Below, piece after piece: positions 18,271 through 26,987 of a stretch of DNA of 64,000 nt. Origin of the DNA: an uncultured Pelagibacteraceae bacterium. GTDB lineage: Bacteria > Pseudomonadota > Alphaproteobacteria > Pelagibacterales > Pelagibacteraceae. The DNA is taken from NCBI GenBank assembly GCA_902581405.1, contig CACHOJ010000006.1, positions 1 through 64,000 of the forward strand, written 5' to 3'. A model generated the notes under the pieces. The model had not been told where the DNA came from and ran no database searches. It saw only the letters and a list, made by a program, of their open reading frames with translations. The position numbers and the translations under genes were made by a program. How positions within the stretch are numbered: position 1 is the first letter of the stretch; each line of letters starts with the position of its first letter.

Positions 18271-19235
18271 TAGGAGTAATCCTTAAAAGAATTTAGTTTT
18301 CTATGAAAATTTAATTTATCTAAATATTCTTTTGGGTCTTTTATCTTTATCAATGCTTTTTTTGGAGTATTTAAATAATCATATGATCTTGTAAGAAGAT
18401 ATCTTAAAGCTGATCCTCTACATAAAGTATTGAAATTATTCTTTTCTTTAGTATTTAATTTACGTATTGATTGGTAACCTCTTAATAATTGAGCAGATTT
18501 ACTTTTATCTAGTACAAAAATTTTATTTCTTTTTTTAAAACATAGTGCATTAACACATGTAGCCAATTCATAAGCTAAAAAATCGTTTGCAGAAAAATAA
18601 AAATCAATAAAACCATAATATTTTTTCTTATAGAAAAAAATATTATCAATAAAAAGATCGCTGTGTATTATTCCATTTGGCATATTTTCTGGCCATTTTT
18701 TCTTAATATCGACTAAGTCGTTTCGCATAGTATTTATTAAATTACTTGAAAGTTTATTAATTCTTCGATCAATTCTACTTAGCAAAGGTCCCCAGGAATT
18801 TATTGAAAGTGAATTTTTTCTATATAATCTTAATTTTTTAGCAGCTAAATGTAGAAGAGCTGCATTTTTTCCAACTTGAAAACAGTCTTTATTTGTCAGT
18901 TGATTTTTGTCTTTTCCATCTAAAAAACTCACTAAACATGCTGTTTTATTTTTAATTTTGAATAAGTATTTACCTTTTTTATTCTTTATTGGCTCAGGAC
19001 ACTTAATTTTCTTTTTAGATAAACCAAACATCAAGTTCATAAAAAAAGGCAAATCTTTTTTCTGAACTCTTTTTTCAAAAATGGTTAATATTATTTTTCT
19101 GTTATTTGTTTTTATTAAGTAGTTTGTATTCTCAATTCCTTTTTTTATGCCTGAAAAAGATATAATTTTACCAACATTAAAGTTTTTCTCGATCAAGCTA
19201 AGATCGCTCCCATTTATTCTTGTATATACAGCCAT
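18270..19235 (-). CDS. thrB: Homoserine kinase (APH-fold ThrB)
   Basis: 321 aa; MAVYTRINGSDL, IIHSDLFIDNIFF, GFIDFYFSANDFLAYELA. Confidence 0.92.
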   Translation of the reverse strand: MAVYTRINGSDLSLIEKNFNVGKIISFSGIKKGIENTNYLIKTNNRKIILTIFEKRVQKKDLPFFMNLMFGLSKKKIKCPEPIKNKKGKYLFKIKNKTACLVSFLDGKDKNQLTNKDCFQVGKNAALLHLAAKKLRLYRKNSLSINSWGPLLSRIDRRINKLSSNLINTMRNDLVDIKKKWPENMPNGIIHSDLFIDNIFFYKKKYYGFIDFYFSANDFLAYELATCVNALCFKKRNKIFVLDKSKSAQLLRGYQSIRKLNTKEKNNFNTLCRGSALRYLLTRSYDYLNTPKKALIKIKDPKEYLDKLNFHRKLNSFKDYS

Positions 19236-20179
19236 TAATTTAATTTTCCTGGAATCTTAAATGTTACGTCCTCTTTTACTATTTCAACTTCCTCTATTTC
19301 TACAGTAAATTTTTTTTTAATATTTTCTATGAATTCATTAACTAATACTTCAGGAGCTGAGGCCCCTGATGAAATACCTATTGTTTTGCATTTAGATATT
19401 TTTTCAAGTGGAAAAGTACTTTCTGAATGAATTAATTCAGCATGTTCACATCCATTATTTTTAGCTACTTCTACCAATCTAACTGAGTTAGAAGAATTTC
19501 TACTACCAATCACAAACAAATTATCACACTCTTTTGCTATCTTTTTTACTGCTGCTTGCCTATTTGTTGTTGCATAACAAATATCATCTTTTTTAGGCTC
19601 GTGAATATCAGGAAAGCGTTTTTTTAAAACATTTATAATATCTTTAGTATCATCAACCGACAATGTTGTTTGAGTAATATAAGCAAGTTTATCGTTTTTG
19701 CCTCTTTGATAATTCTTTGCATCATCTATGGTTTCAATAAGATCAATCTTTCCAATAGCTACTTGACCCATGGTACCAATTACCTCAGGATGGTTTTTAT
19801 GACCTATAAGTAAAACTTGAACATCTTTTTTATTTAAACTTTCTGCTTCTCTGTGAACTTTAGACACTAGCGGGCAAGTTGCATCAACAAATATCATATT
19901 TAAACTTTCAGCTTCTTCAGGAACAGATTTTGGTACACCATGAGCTGAAAAGATAACAGGTCTTGTTTTATCTTCAATTTCATCAATTTCCTCAACAAAT
20001 ATTGCTCCAATTTTTTTTAAGCCATCTACTACATGTTTGTTATGAACAATTTCGTGTCTTACATATACAGGGGCACCATACTTTTCTATACTTTTCTTTA
20101 CAATTTCAATTGCCCTATCAACGCCTGCACAAAAACCTCTAGGAGATGCTAAAAGAATTTTAAGATGATTATTTTTCAC
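19235..20179 (-). CDS. ispH: 4-hydroxy-3-methylbut-2-enyl diphosphate reductase
   Basis: 314 aa; ASPRGFCAGVDRAIEIV, FVDATCPLVSKVHREA, GASAPEVLV. Confidence 0.97.
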   Translation of the reverse strand: MKNNHLKILLASPRGFCAGVDRAIEIVKKSIEKYGAPVYVRHEIVHNKHVVDGLKKIGAIFVEEIDEIEDKTRPVIFSAHGVPKSVPEEAESLNMIFVDATCPLVSKVHREAESLNKKDVQVLLIGHKNHPEVIGTMGQVAIGKIDLIETIDDAKNYQRGKNDKLAYITQTTLSVDDTKDIINVLKKRFPDIHEPKKDDICYATTNRQAAVKKIAKECDNLFVIGSRNSSNSVRLVEVAKNNGCEHAELIHSESTFPLEKISKCKTIGISSGASAPEVLVNEFIENIKKKFTVEIEEVEIVKEDVTFKIPGKLN

Positions 20180-20342
20180 TTTGATCCTTCCTAAAAAAAG
20201 GGATTAAAAAAACAATACATGCAATTAGAAAAAAAAGACTGCCAAACATAGCCCAAAAGCTTCCTACACTTGATATAATAAAACCCAACGCAGAAATAAT
20301 GAATAAAATCCACCCAATTAAATTAATATTTTTATTACTCAT
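20169..20342 (-). CDS. Small two-TM protein between blh and ispH, unknown
   Basis: ATG at 20342 (MSNKNINLIGWILFIISALGFII...); the track's longer form uses an upstream TTG. Confidence 0.7.
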   Translation of the reverse strand: MSNKNINLIGWILFIISALGFIISSVGSFWAMFGSLFFLIACIVFLIPFFRKDQSEK

Positions 20343-21225
20343 TTTTTTCAATTAAATATTCGAGCAATATATGTGGAAAAGTTAATGAGGCCAATCCAAT
20401 AAAAATTACTCGATATATAGTTTCATTAAATTCGTTATAATTATTCAGAATTGATATTGAAATAACATATCCAAAAATTGTCAAAATTGTTAGTGGAAGG
20501 GCTTTTTTAATAAATACCGGTAAACCCTTTATCAAATTTTTATTTAATTCTCTAATCAAAGAAATCGAGTGCCTTATTGAATGTAAAAAGCAAAAGTAAA
20601 TCGTAAAAGCAATTATTGGATTTAGAAAATAATTTAGGATAAGTATTGACAAGTAATCCATCAATAATAATGATTTTGCTTCAAAACTTTTGTTTAATGA
20701 TAAAATAATTCCTGAAATTAAAGATAGTAAGATAAATATAAATAATACCTCATTAGATATTATTAAATTATTTGAAATATAAAAATTTAATGTTTCGAAT
20801 ATTGTTAATGTCTCTTCTTTGTGGAAAAATAAAGGTGAGGTAATTATTAATGATCCTTTTAAAAAATAAATTAATTCAAAATTTTTCTTCTGATTAATGA
20901 ATTCAGAGTCTTCTTTACCAAAATGGAAAGCGGCAATAATTAAAAACAACAAAAGTAACAATTTTGGAAATACTAACCAAATCAATATTGTAACTGCACC
21001 AATAAATAAATAACTCAAATAAAAAATATTCATTGATTTATATCCAAAGTATTTTATTAGCTTCTTTCCTTTAATATGATCCAGAGAACCATGAGATATT
21101 CCAATTGTTAAAATTAAGAATAATGAAATAATTAAGAAACTACCTTCTCTTAGGTATTCTATCCCAGATAAAAAAATACATAAATTAAAAAAAATTAAAG
21201 AGTGGTAAAAATTAATTTTGATCAT
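20335..21225 (-). CDS. blh: Brp/Blh family beta-carotene 15,15'-dioxygenase (retinal-forming)
   Basis: 296 aa polytopic; ISHGSLDHIKGKK, AAFHFGKEDSEF; linked to crtYBI. Confidence 0.85.
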   Translation of the reverse strand: MIKINFYHSLIFFNLCIFLSGIEYLREGSFLIISLFLILTIGISHGSLDHIKGKKLIKYFGYKSMNIFYLSYLFIGAVTILIWLVFPKLLLLLFLIIAAFHFGKEDSEFINQKKNFELIYFLKGSLIITSPLFFHKEETLTIFETLNFYISNNLIISNEVLFIFILLSLISGIILSLNKSFEAKSLLLMDYLSILILNYFLNPIIAFTIYFCFLHSIRHSISLIRELNKNLIKGLPVFIKKALPLTILTIFGYVISISILNNYNEFNETIYRVIFIGLASLTFPHILLEYLIEKNE

Positions 21226-21230
21226 TTAAT

Positions 21231-22295
21231 TTAAAAAAGAGCTTTTATAAAAATCCATTTAGGCATTTTTAATATTATTGATGAATCTTCTAAAAGATTA
21301 CTTTTATTCGACAAAAATTTTATAACAGTATTAGATTTATTATTAAACATCCTAAAAAAAATATTCGGCATTTTGCTTGGATTATTTTTCAGAACTTTCA
21401 AAAAAATATTATCGAGAAATTGATATTTCTTTTTAATTTGAAAAGTTTTCAATTTACTAATGTTTTCGATGTTTTCTCTTATATATTTACTTTGTTCTTG
21501 AATATTTAGAAAAGTATAACCAGTACTTAACCTTGTCATACCTCCAGCGGTTCCAATATTAATTTTATTTTTTACTTGGCTGATTACTGGATAAAAAAGA
21601 GGTATTGCACCCACCTCTTTATATGTAATCTTATAATCTTTTATTTTTAGATTATTCTCAATATATTCTTTAATTTGCTGATCATAGTCTTTTTGTGAGT
21701 CATCATTCATTTCTGATAACCAAGTTGTTTCAACCAATGCTGTCCTTTTTGAATATGGAAGTGTATAAAAAAAATGAACACTTCCTCTCTGTTCACAATC
21801 AAAATCCATTAGATTCATCATTTCTTCATCAAAAAATTCCTTTTTTGTTTCTATTTCTACACCACAAAAATGCTGCCATAGACCATTGTTTTGATTATCT
21901 AAATTTGGAACACTATTAAATACTAAAGAGTTATCAAAATTTAAATTTTGATCATTTTTGTGAAATGAAATATTTTTATTCTCTTTTAATCTATTGTTTA
22001 TCTTCTCATAAAATAGCCCACTATCAATACTCTGATATGGATAATTATCGCACTCCAGATGTTTAGTCCTTTGAGGCACATTTATAGAAAAATGTTTCCA
22101 ATTTTTTTTCACACAATCTTCAAAGTTATGCGGGAATGTCTTCCAAAAAGACCAAGTTTTATCTTTTTTGTATTCATTTCTTGGCTCAATAATAGCTAAT
22201 GTTTTATTTTTTAACTTATTATTTGTCTCTAATTCATATGCTAAAGATAATCCTGCGCAACCTCCTCCAATTATTACAAGATCAAAATCTTTCAT
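21231..22295 (-). CDS. crtY: Lycopene beta-cyclase
   Basis: 354 aa; FDLVIIGGGCAGLSLAYELE, GTAGGMTRLSTGYTF. Confidence 0.92.
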   Translation of the reverse strand: MKDFDLVIIGGGCAGLSLAYELETNNKLKNKTLAIIEPRNEYKKDKTWSFWKTFPHNFEDCVKKNWKHFSINVPQRTKHLECDNYPYQSIDSGLFYEKINNRLKENKNISFHKNDQNLNFDNSLVFNSVPNLDNQNNGLWQHFCGVEIETKKEFFDEEMMNLMDFDCEQRGSVHFFYTLPYSKRTALVETTWLSEMNDDSQKDYDQQIKEYIENNLKIKDYKITYKEVGAIPLFYPVISQVKNKINIGTAGGMTRLSTGYTFLNIQEQSKYIRENIENISKLKTFQIKKKYQFLDNIFLKVLKNNPSKMPNIFFRMFNNKSNTVIKFLSNKSNLLEDSSIILKMPKWIFIKALF

Positions 22296-23133
22296 TTAAA
22301 TTTATTTCCTCACTAATTAATTCGTGCTCTTTATCTCTAAGGTGATTATGTTTTTTTATCAATGATAGTTTTACTAGGTCAAATATAGATAAAATTGTTT
22401 GTAATATCTTGCCACTATCATTAACAAAAATTTTACCTGATTTATTATAATTTTGAATAGTTTGTTTTTTAATAATATTTCTTCCAATTTGTCTATAAAT
22501 TCTTCTTGCAACTAAAATTGAAAATCTAAGAGTTAATTGAATATCTTTTATTGATGAAAAGCTACTATCATAAAATAAATCTGCAGTAGCCAATGTTTCT
22601 TTTATGGTTTCAAAATTATGTTTTATATAAAACCTTTTATTTTTAGAGTCCTCTATCACATCTCTAGAAATATTTGTTAGTTGCATAGCTATTCCCAAAT
22701 CTATAGCCGATTTAAGAGAATTAGAGCTAGTGACATTTAAAATTTTTGCCATCATTAATCCAACAGTTCCTGCTACTCTATATGAATAAATTAATAATTC
22801 CTTTTTTGAATTTAATTTTACCTCGCTTTGAATATCAGACTCCACACCATCGAATAGGTCTTCTACAATTTTTGTGGAAATATTATATTCATCCATTAAT
22901 ACCCACATATTTTTTATTATCGGATTCTGAAATTCTTGATTGTTAAAATTATTTTTGAAGTTTAAAAATCTTCTTAATTTAACATCAATTGTACCTTCAT
23001 CGTCTGCTATATTGTCTAAAGTTCTACAAAAATCGTATAAATTAGAACACTTCAAGTAAGTTTCTTTTGGAAGAAAAAAACCAGCCCAGTTAAAAGATTT
23101 TGCGTATATTGATAGAAAATTTTTTTTATCCAT
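22282..23133 (-). CDS. crtB: Phytoene synthase
   Basis: 283 aa; YDFCRTLDNIADDEG, AMQLTNISRDVIED. Confidence 0.94.
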   Translation of the reverse strand: MDKKNFLSIYAKSFNWAGFFLPKETYLKCSNLYDFCRTLDNIADDEGTIDVKLRRFLNFKNNFNNQEFQNPIIKNMWVLMDEYNISTKIVEDLFDGVESDIQSEVKLNSKKELLIYSYRVAGTVGLMMAKILNVTSSNSLKSAIDLGIAMQLTNISRDVIEDSKNKRFYIKHNFETIKETLATADLFYDSSFSSIKDIQLTLRFSILVARRIYRQIGRNIIKKQTIQNYNKSGKIFVNDSGKILQTILSIFDLVKLSLIKKHNHLRDKEHELISEEINLNERF

Positions 23134-24590
23134 TACAAAATTTTGTCTAAGACTTTTGCTGAAGATAGTACTCCTGGTACACCTGCCCCAGGATGAGTGC
23201 CTGCCCCAACAAAATACAAACCATCAAAAACCTCTGATTTATTGTGAAATCTAAAATAAGCTGATTGGGTAAATTTTGGTTGAATAGAAAAACCTGAGCC
23301 ATATTTTGTATTTAACTCTTTCTCAAAATAATCTGGAGTTAAATAAAAATCCTCAACAATATTTTCACTTAGATTGGGCAGTAAACTTTCTTCCATTTTT
23401 TTAATAACTAATTTTTTCATTTTATCTCCCTCAATAGACCAATCTATACCAGATTGGTTATTGGGAACCGGCACCAACACATAAAAACAATCATGATTAT
23501 CAGGCGCCATAGATTTATCAGTAGCTGTTGGTCTATGTAAATAGTAACTAATATCGTCATTTAATTTTTTATTGTTAAAAATATCATCCAAGTGTTCCTT
23601 GTACTTATCTCCAAATTTGATGGTATGATGTTCAATGCCGTCGTAAACTTTTTTTGTTCCAAAGTAATACACAAACAAACCCATTGAATATTCCATTCTT
23701 TTCATTTTCCAATTAAAAATAGAATTACTACTATTTGTATTTGCTAATTTTGAGTAAACTGCAGGTGGATCAGCGTTGCAAATGACATTATCTGTCTCTA
23801 TTTTATCCCCGTTGCTTAGTTCAACGCCAGTTATTTTATTTTTATTTGATAAGATTTTATTTACTTCGCATCCTTTTAATATTTTTATATGTTCTTCATT
23901 CATTAGTTTTTCCATACCATTTATTATTTGTCCTGTTCCACCCATGGAGTAATGAATTCCCCATTTTTTTTCTAAATATAAAATTAATCCATATATTGAT
24001 GTTGTTGTAAAAGGATTACCACCTACCAATAGTGGGTGCATACTAAGTAATCTTCTCAATTTTTCATTTTCTATGTAAGATGAAACTAAACCATAAACAG
24101 ATTTATAACTCTTTAGGTTGAACAAAGAGGGTATTTGCTTTAACATAAACGAGGGTTTATCAAATGGTACATCTGATAATTCAGTAAATCCTTTATCGAA
24201 AATTTTTTTTGTAAAATTAACTAAATTTTTATAACCCTCGGCATCTTTTTCATTGATCTTTTTAATTTGATCAATCATCTCTTGTTCATTACCTGAGTAG
24301 TTGAATTTGAAACCGTCCTCAAAAACAAATTGATACCAGGTTTTGAGAGATCTAATTTCTAAGTAATCTTTTGAGTTTTTATTAAAAAGCTGGAATAATT
24401 CATCAATCAAATAAGGCGCTGTTATAACAGTTGGACCACCGTCAAATGTAAATCCATTTTTTCTAAAAACTCTTGCTCTTCCACCTAAATCTTTATGTTT
24501 TTCAATCAGGGTTACATTATGACCCTTAGCCTTTAATCTCAATGCTGCAGCCATACCCCCAAAACCTGATCCAATTACTATCGAATTCAT
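23133..24590 (-). CDS. crtI: Phytoene desaturase
   Basis: 485 aa; IVIGSGFGGMAAALRLKAKGHNVTLIEK, YFVGAGTHPGAGVPGVLSSAKV. Confidence 0.96.
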   Translation of the reverse strand: MNSIVIGSGFGGMAAALRLKAKGHNVTLIEKHKDLGGRARVFRKNGFTFDGGPTVITAPYLIDELFQLFNKNSKDYLEIRSLKTWYQFVFEDGFKFNYSGNEQEMIDQIKKINEKDAEGYKNLVNFTKKIFDKGFTELSDVPFDKPSFMLKQIPSLFNLKSYKSVYGLVSSYIENEKLRRLLSMHPLLVGGNPFTTTSIYGLILYLEKKWGIHYSMGGTGQIINGMEKLMNEEHIKILKGCEVNKILSNKNKITGVELSNGDKIETDNVICNADPPAVYSKLANTNSSNSIFNWKMKRMEYSMGLFVYYFGTKKVYDGIEHHTIKFGDKYKEHLDDIFNNKKLNDDISYYLHRPTATDKSMAPDNHDCFYVLVPVPNNQSGIDWSIEGDKMKKLVIKKMEESLLPNLSENIVEDFYLTPDYFEKELNTKYGSGFSIQPKFTQSAYFRFHNKSEVFDGLYFVGAGTHPGAGVPGVLSSAKVLDKIL

Positions 24591-24634
24591 AATACAGATT
24601 TTATATTATTTTGAGTAAATGTAACGTAATTAAG

Positions 24635-25132
24635 TTATGAATTAATTTTTTTTAATTCAGACTTTGCTTCTTCAAGATTTTTTTCAAAAAGATTATCTAA
24701 TTTGGACCTATCAACTGTTGTAGTCATAATCTTTTTCACAGACTCTAGTGCAATTTTAATTGATCTATCTTTGATTTCTTTGATTGCTGACTCTTTCATC
24801 TGATTTATTTTAGTTTGAGTTAAATTTTTCTTTATTTCAGAACTTTTATGAAACTTTTCATTCATGCTAATAACAAGCTGTTCTGATTCAGATTTGGCTT
24901 GATCGAGTATTTTTTTGGTTTCTCCTTCTACAGAGTTAAGTTTAGCCTGAGCCTCATCTAAGAGTTTCTTTGACTCAACTCTTAACTTTTCACTTTCTTC
25001 AATCTCCTTTTTTATATCTCCTATCATTTTTGTTAAGAGATTGTTTATATTCTGAGGAATTTTAAAATATACCAACAGACCAATAAATATAAAAAATGAA
25101 ATTGCTACCCAAAATGTTGCATCAAACGACAT
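24635..25132 (-). CDS. atpF: ATP synthase F0 subunit b
   Basis: 165 aa; N-terminal TM then long coiled coil; F0 operon context. Confidence 0.88.
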   Translation of the reverse strand: MSFDATFWVAISFFIFIGLLVYFKIPQNINNLLTKMIGDIKKEIEESEKLRVESKKLLDEAQAKLNSVEGETKKILDQAKSESEQLVISMNEKFHKSSEIKKNLTQTKINQMKESAIKEIKDRSIKIALESVKKIMTTTVDRSKLDNLFEKNLEEAKSELKKINS

Positions 25133-25712
25133 CTTTTCTCTCTTTGTTTAATTTTGCTTGATCCTCTACTATTGCAGCAATACTGCTACTATTAACTTCT
25201 TCACCTATCAGCTCTTTTATTAATTCTGCAGATGTTTCGGCTGCTATTTTGTTTATTTTTTCACCTGATTTGTTTCTAAATTCAGACAACTCGTTTTCTA
25301 CTGAACTAATTTCTTCATCAAGATCTTTTTCTAATGCATTTCTTTTTTTATTAATATCCTCTAATATTTTTTGTCTAGCTTCATTAAAGTAGTTTTTTGC
25401 TTTAATTTTACTATCTAAAATAATTTTTTCATATTCATCAATTTTTTTTTGACTTTCTTCTTTTTGTTTATCTGCTGTTTCAATATTTTCTAGTATTTGG
25501 GACTTTCTAGTTTCCAGGTTATCGCTGATTTTAGGCAATATAACTTTGGTCAGAACAATAAAAAGTATTCCAAATGTGATGATAAGCCAGAATATTTGAG
25601 ATATCCAAAACTCTGGATTGAGTTGAGGCATACCACCACTTTCAGCAGCAAATACTGTATTAAAACATGCAAAGCATGTGACGAATACAAAAATAATTAT
25701 TTTTTTTAACAT
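25122..25712 (-). CDS. ATP synthase F0 subunit b'
   Basis: 196 aa; PQLNPEFWISQIFWLIITFGILF plus coiled coil. Confidence 0.88.
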   Translation of the reverse strand: MLKKIIIFVFVTCFACFNTVFAAESGGMPQLNPEFWISQIFWLIITFGILFIVLTKVILPKISDNLETRKSQILENIETADKQKEESQKKIDEYEKIILDSKIKAKNYFNEARQKILEDINKKRNALEKDLDEEISSVENELSEFRNKSGEKINKIAAETSAELIKELIGEEVNSSSIAAIVEDQAKLNKERKDVV

Positions 25713-25715
25713 TAA

Positions 25716-25943
25716 CTAAAATGCAAATAAAATAATCAACGCAACTACTAGTCCAAATAATCCTGTAGCTTCAGCTAAAGCAAATCCTAATAATAAATTA
25801 GGGAATTGTTTTTGAGCTGCAGACGGATTTCTCATAGCACCAGATAAGTAATTACCAAAGATAATTCCAATACCAACTCCTGCACCTGCTAGTGCAATAG
25901 CCGCTAAACCTGCTCCTATCATTTTTGCTGCTTCTAATTCCAT
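25716..25943 (-). CDS. atpE: ATP synthase F0 subunit c
   Basis: 75 aa; MIGAGLAAIALAGAGVGIGIIFGNYL...FALAEATGLFGLVVALIILFAF. Confidence 0.96.
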   Translation of the reverse strand: MELEAAKMIGAGLAAIALAGAGVGIGIIFGNYLSGAMRNPSAAQKQFPNLLLGFALAEATGLFGLVVALIILFAF

Positions 25944-25960
25944 TCTTCCTCCTTTTTTTA

Positions 25961-26695
25961 TTAATGGTGTAAATTTAATGCATCATTCAAATAAATGCAT
26001 GTTAAAATTGCAAATACATACGCTTGAAGAAAAGCAACTAATATCTCCAAACCTGTAAGTGCAACTGAAAAACTTAGTGGAAGCCACCCACCAACAATTC
26101 CTAAGCTAATAACAAAACCGCCAAATACCTTCATCATCGTATGACCAGCCATCATATTTGCGAAAAGTCTTACAGATAAGCTAATCGGTCGACTTAAATA
26201 TGAGATAATCTCAATAACAACTATTAACGGCAGCAATACCATTGGAACTCCACTAGGAACAAATAATTTTAAATATCCTAATCCATGTTTTATAAATCCA
26301 ATAATTGTAACTCCAATAAAGATAAAAGCTGCTAACACAAATGTAACTATTATATGACTTGTGACTGTAAACGCATAAGGTATCATTCCAAACATGTTAC
26401 AAAATAGAACAAACATAAATAGTGAGAAAATAAAAGAAAAGTATGGTTTTGCTTTTGATCCAGCTGTATCACTTATCATTTTGGCCACAAAGGTATAACT
26501 GAGTTCTGACAATAGTTGTAATTTGTCAGGTATTAAAGTTTTTTTCTTAGCACCTAAATTAAAAATTATTAAAATAGCTAATGAGCTTATAACCATAAAT
26601 AAACTTGCATTGGTGAAAGAAATATCAACAGAGCCTAATTTTATTTCCGGTCCAATCCTATAAACATTGAATTGGTACATTGGATTTGATGCCAT
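25961..26695 (-). CDS. atpB: ATP synthase F0 subunit a
   Basis: 244 aa; SLSVRLFANMMAGHTMMKVF. Confidence 0.96.
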   Translation of the reverse strand: MASNPMYQFNVYRIGPEIKLGSVDISFTNASLFMVISSLAILIIFNLGAKKKTLIPDKLQLLSELSYTFVAKMISDTAGSKAKPYFSFIFSLFMFVLFCNMFGMIPYAFTVTSHIIVTFVLAAFIFIGVTIIGFIKHGLGYLKLFVPSGVPMVLLPLIVVIEIISYLSRPISLSVRLFANMMAGHTMMKVFGGFVISLGIVGGWLPLSFSVALTGLEILVAFLQAYVFAILTCIYLNDALNLHH

Positions 26696-26704
26696 TATAT
26701 TCTC

Positions 26705-26983
26705 TTATTTATTCTGCATTTTTTTTGCTGATTTAATTACATTCATGATACCTGCAATTACTCCTACAAAAAAAAATATTAAAATTAACCAGGGCTTAGT
26801 ACCAAACCAATTGTCTAAAATAAACCCAATAATTGTCCCAACAGCTACCGCAGCAACTAATTCTGTACTCATCTTAAAAGCGTGGCCCATTCCTGACGTC
26901 TTAGGCTCTTTATTTTCTAAATATTTAGACTTTGCTCTATTTTTTGCACTTTTAAGGCGAGTTTTGAAATCCTCATCTTTCAT
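26705..26983 (-). CDS. atpI: AtpI-like F0F1 accessory membrane protein
   Basis: 92 aa; GHAFKMSTELVAAVAVGTIIGFILDNWFGTKPW. Confidence 0.85.
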   Translation of the reverse strand: MKDEDFKTRLKSAKNRAKSKYLENKEPKTSGMGHAFKMSTELVAAVAVGTIIGFILDNWFGTKPWLILIFFFVGVIAGIMNVIKSAKKMQNK

Positions 26984-26987
26984 TAGC

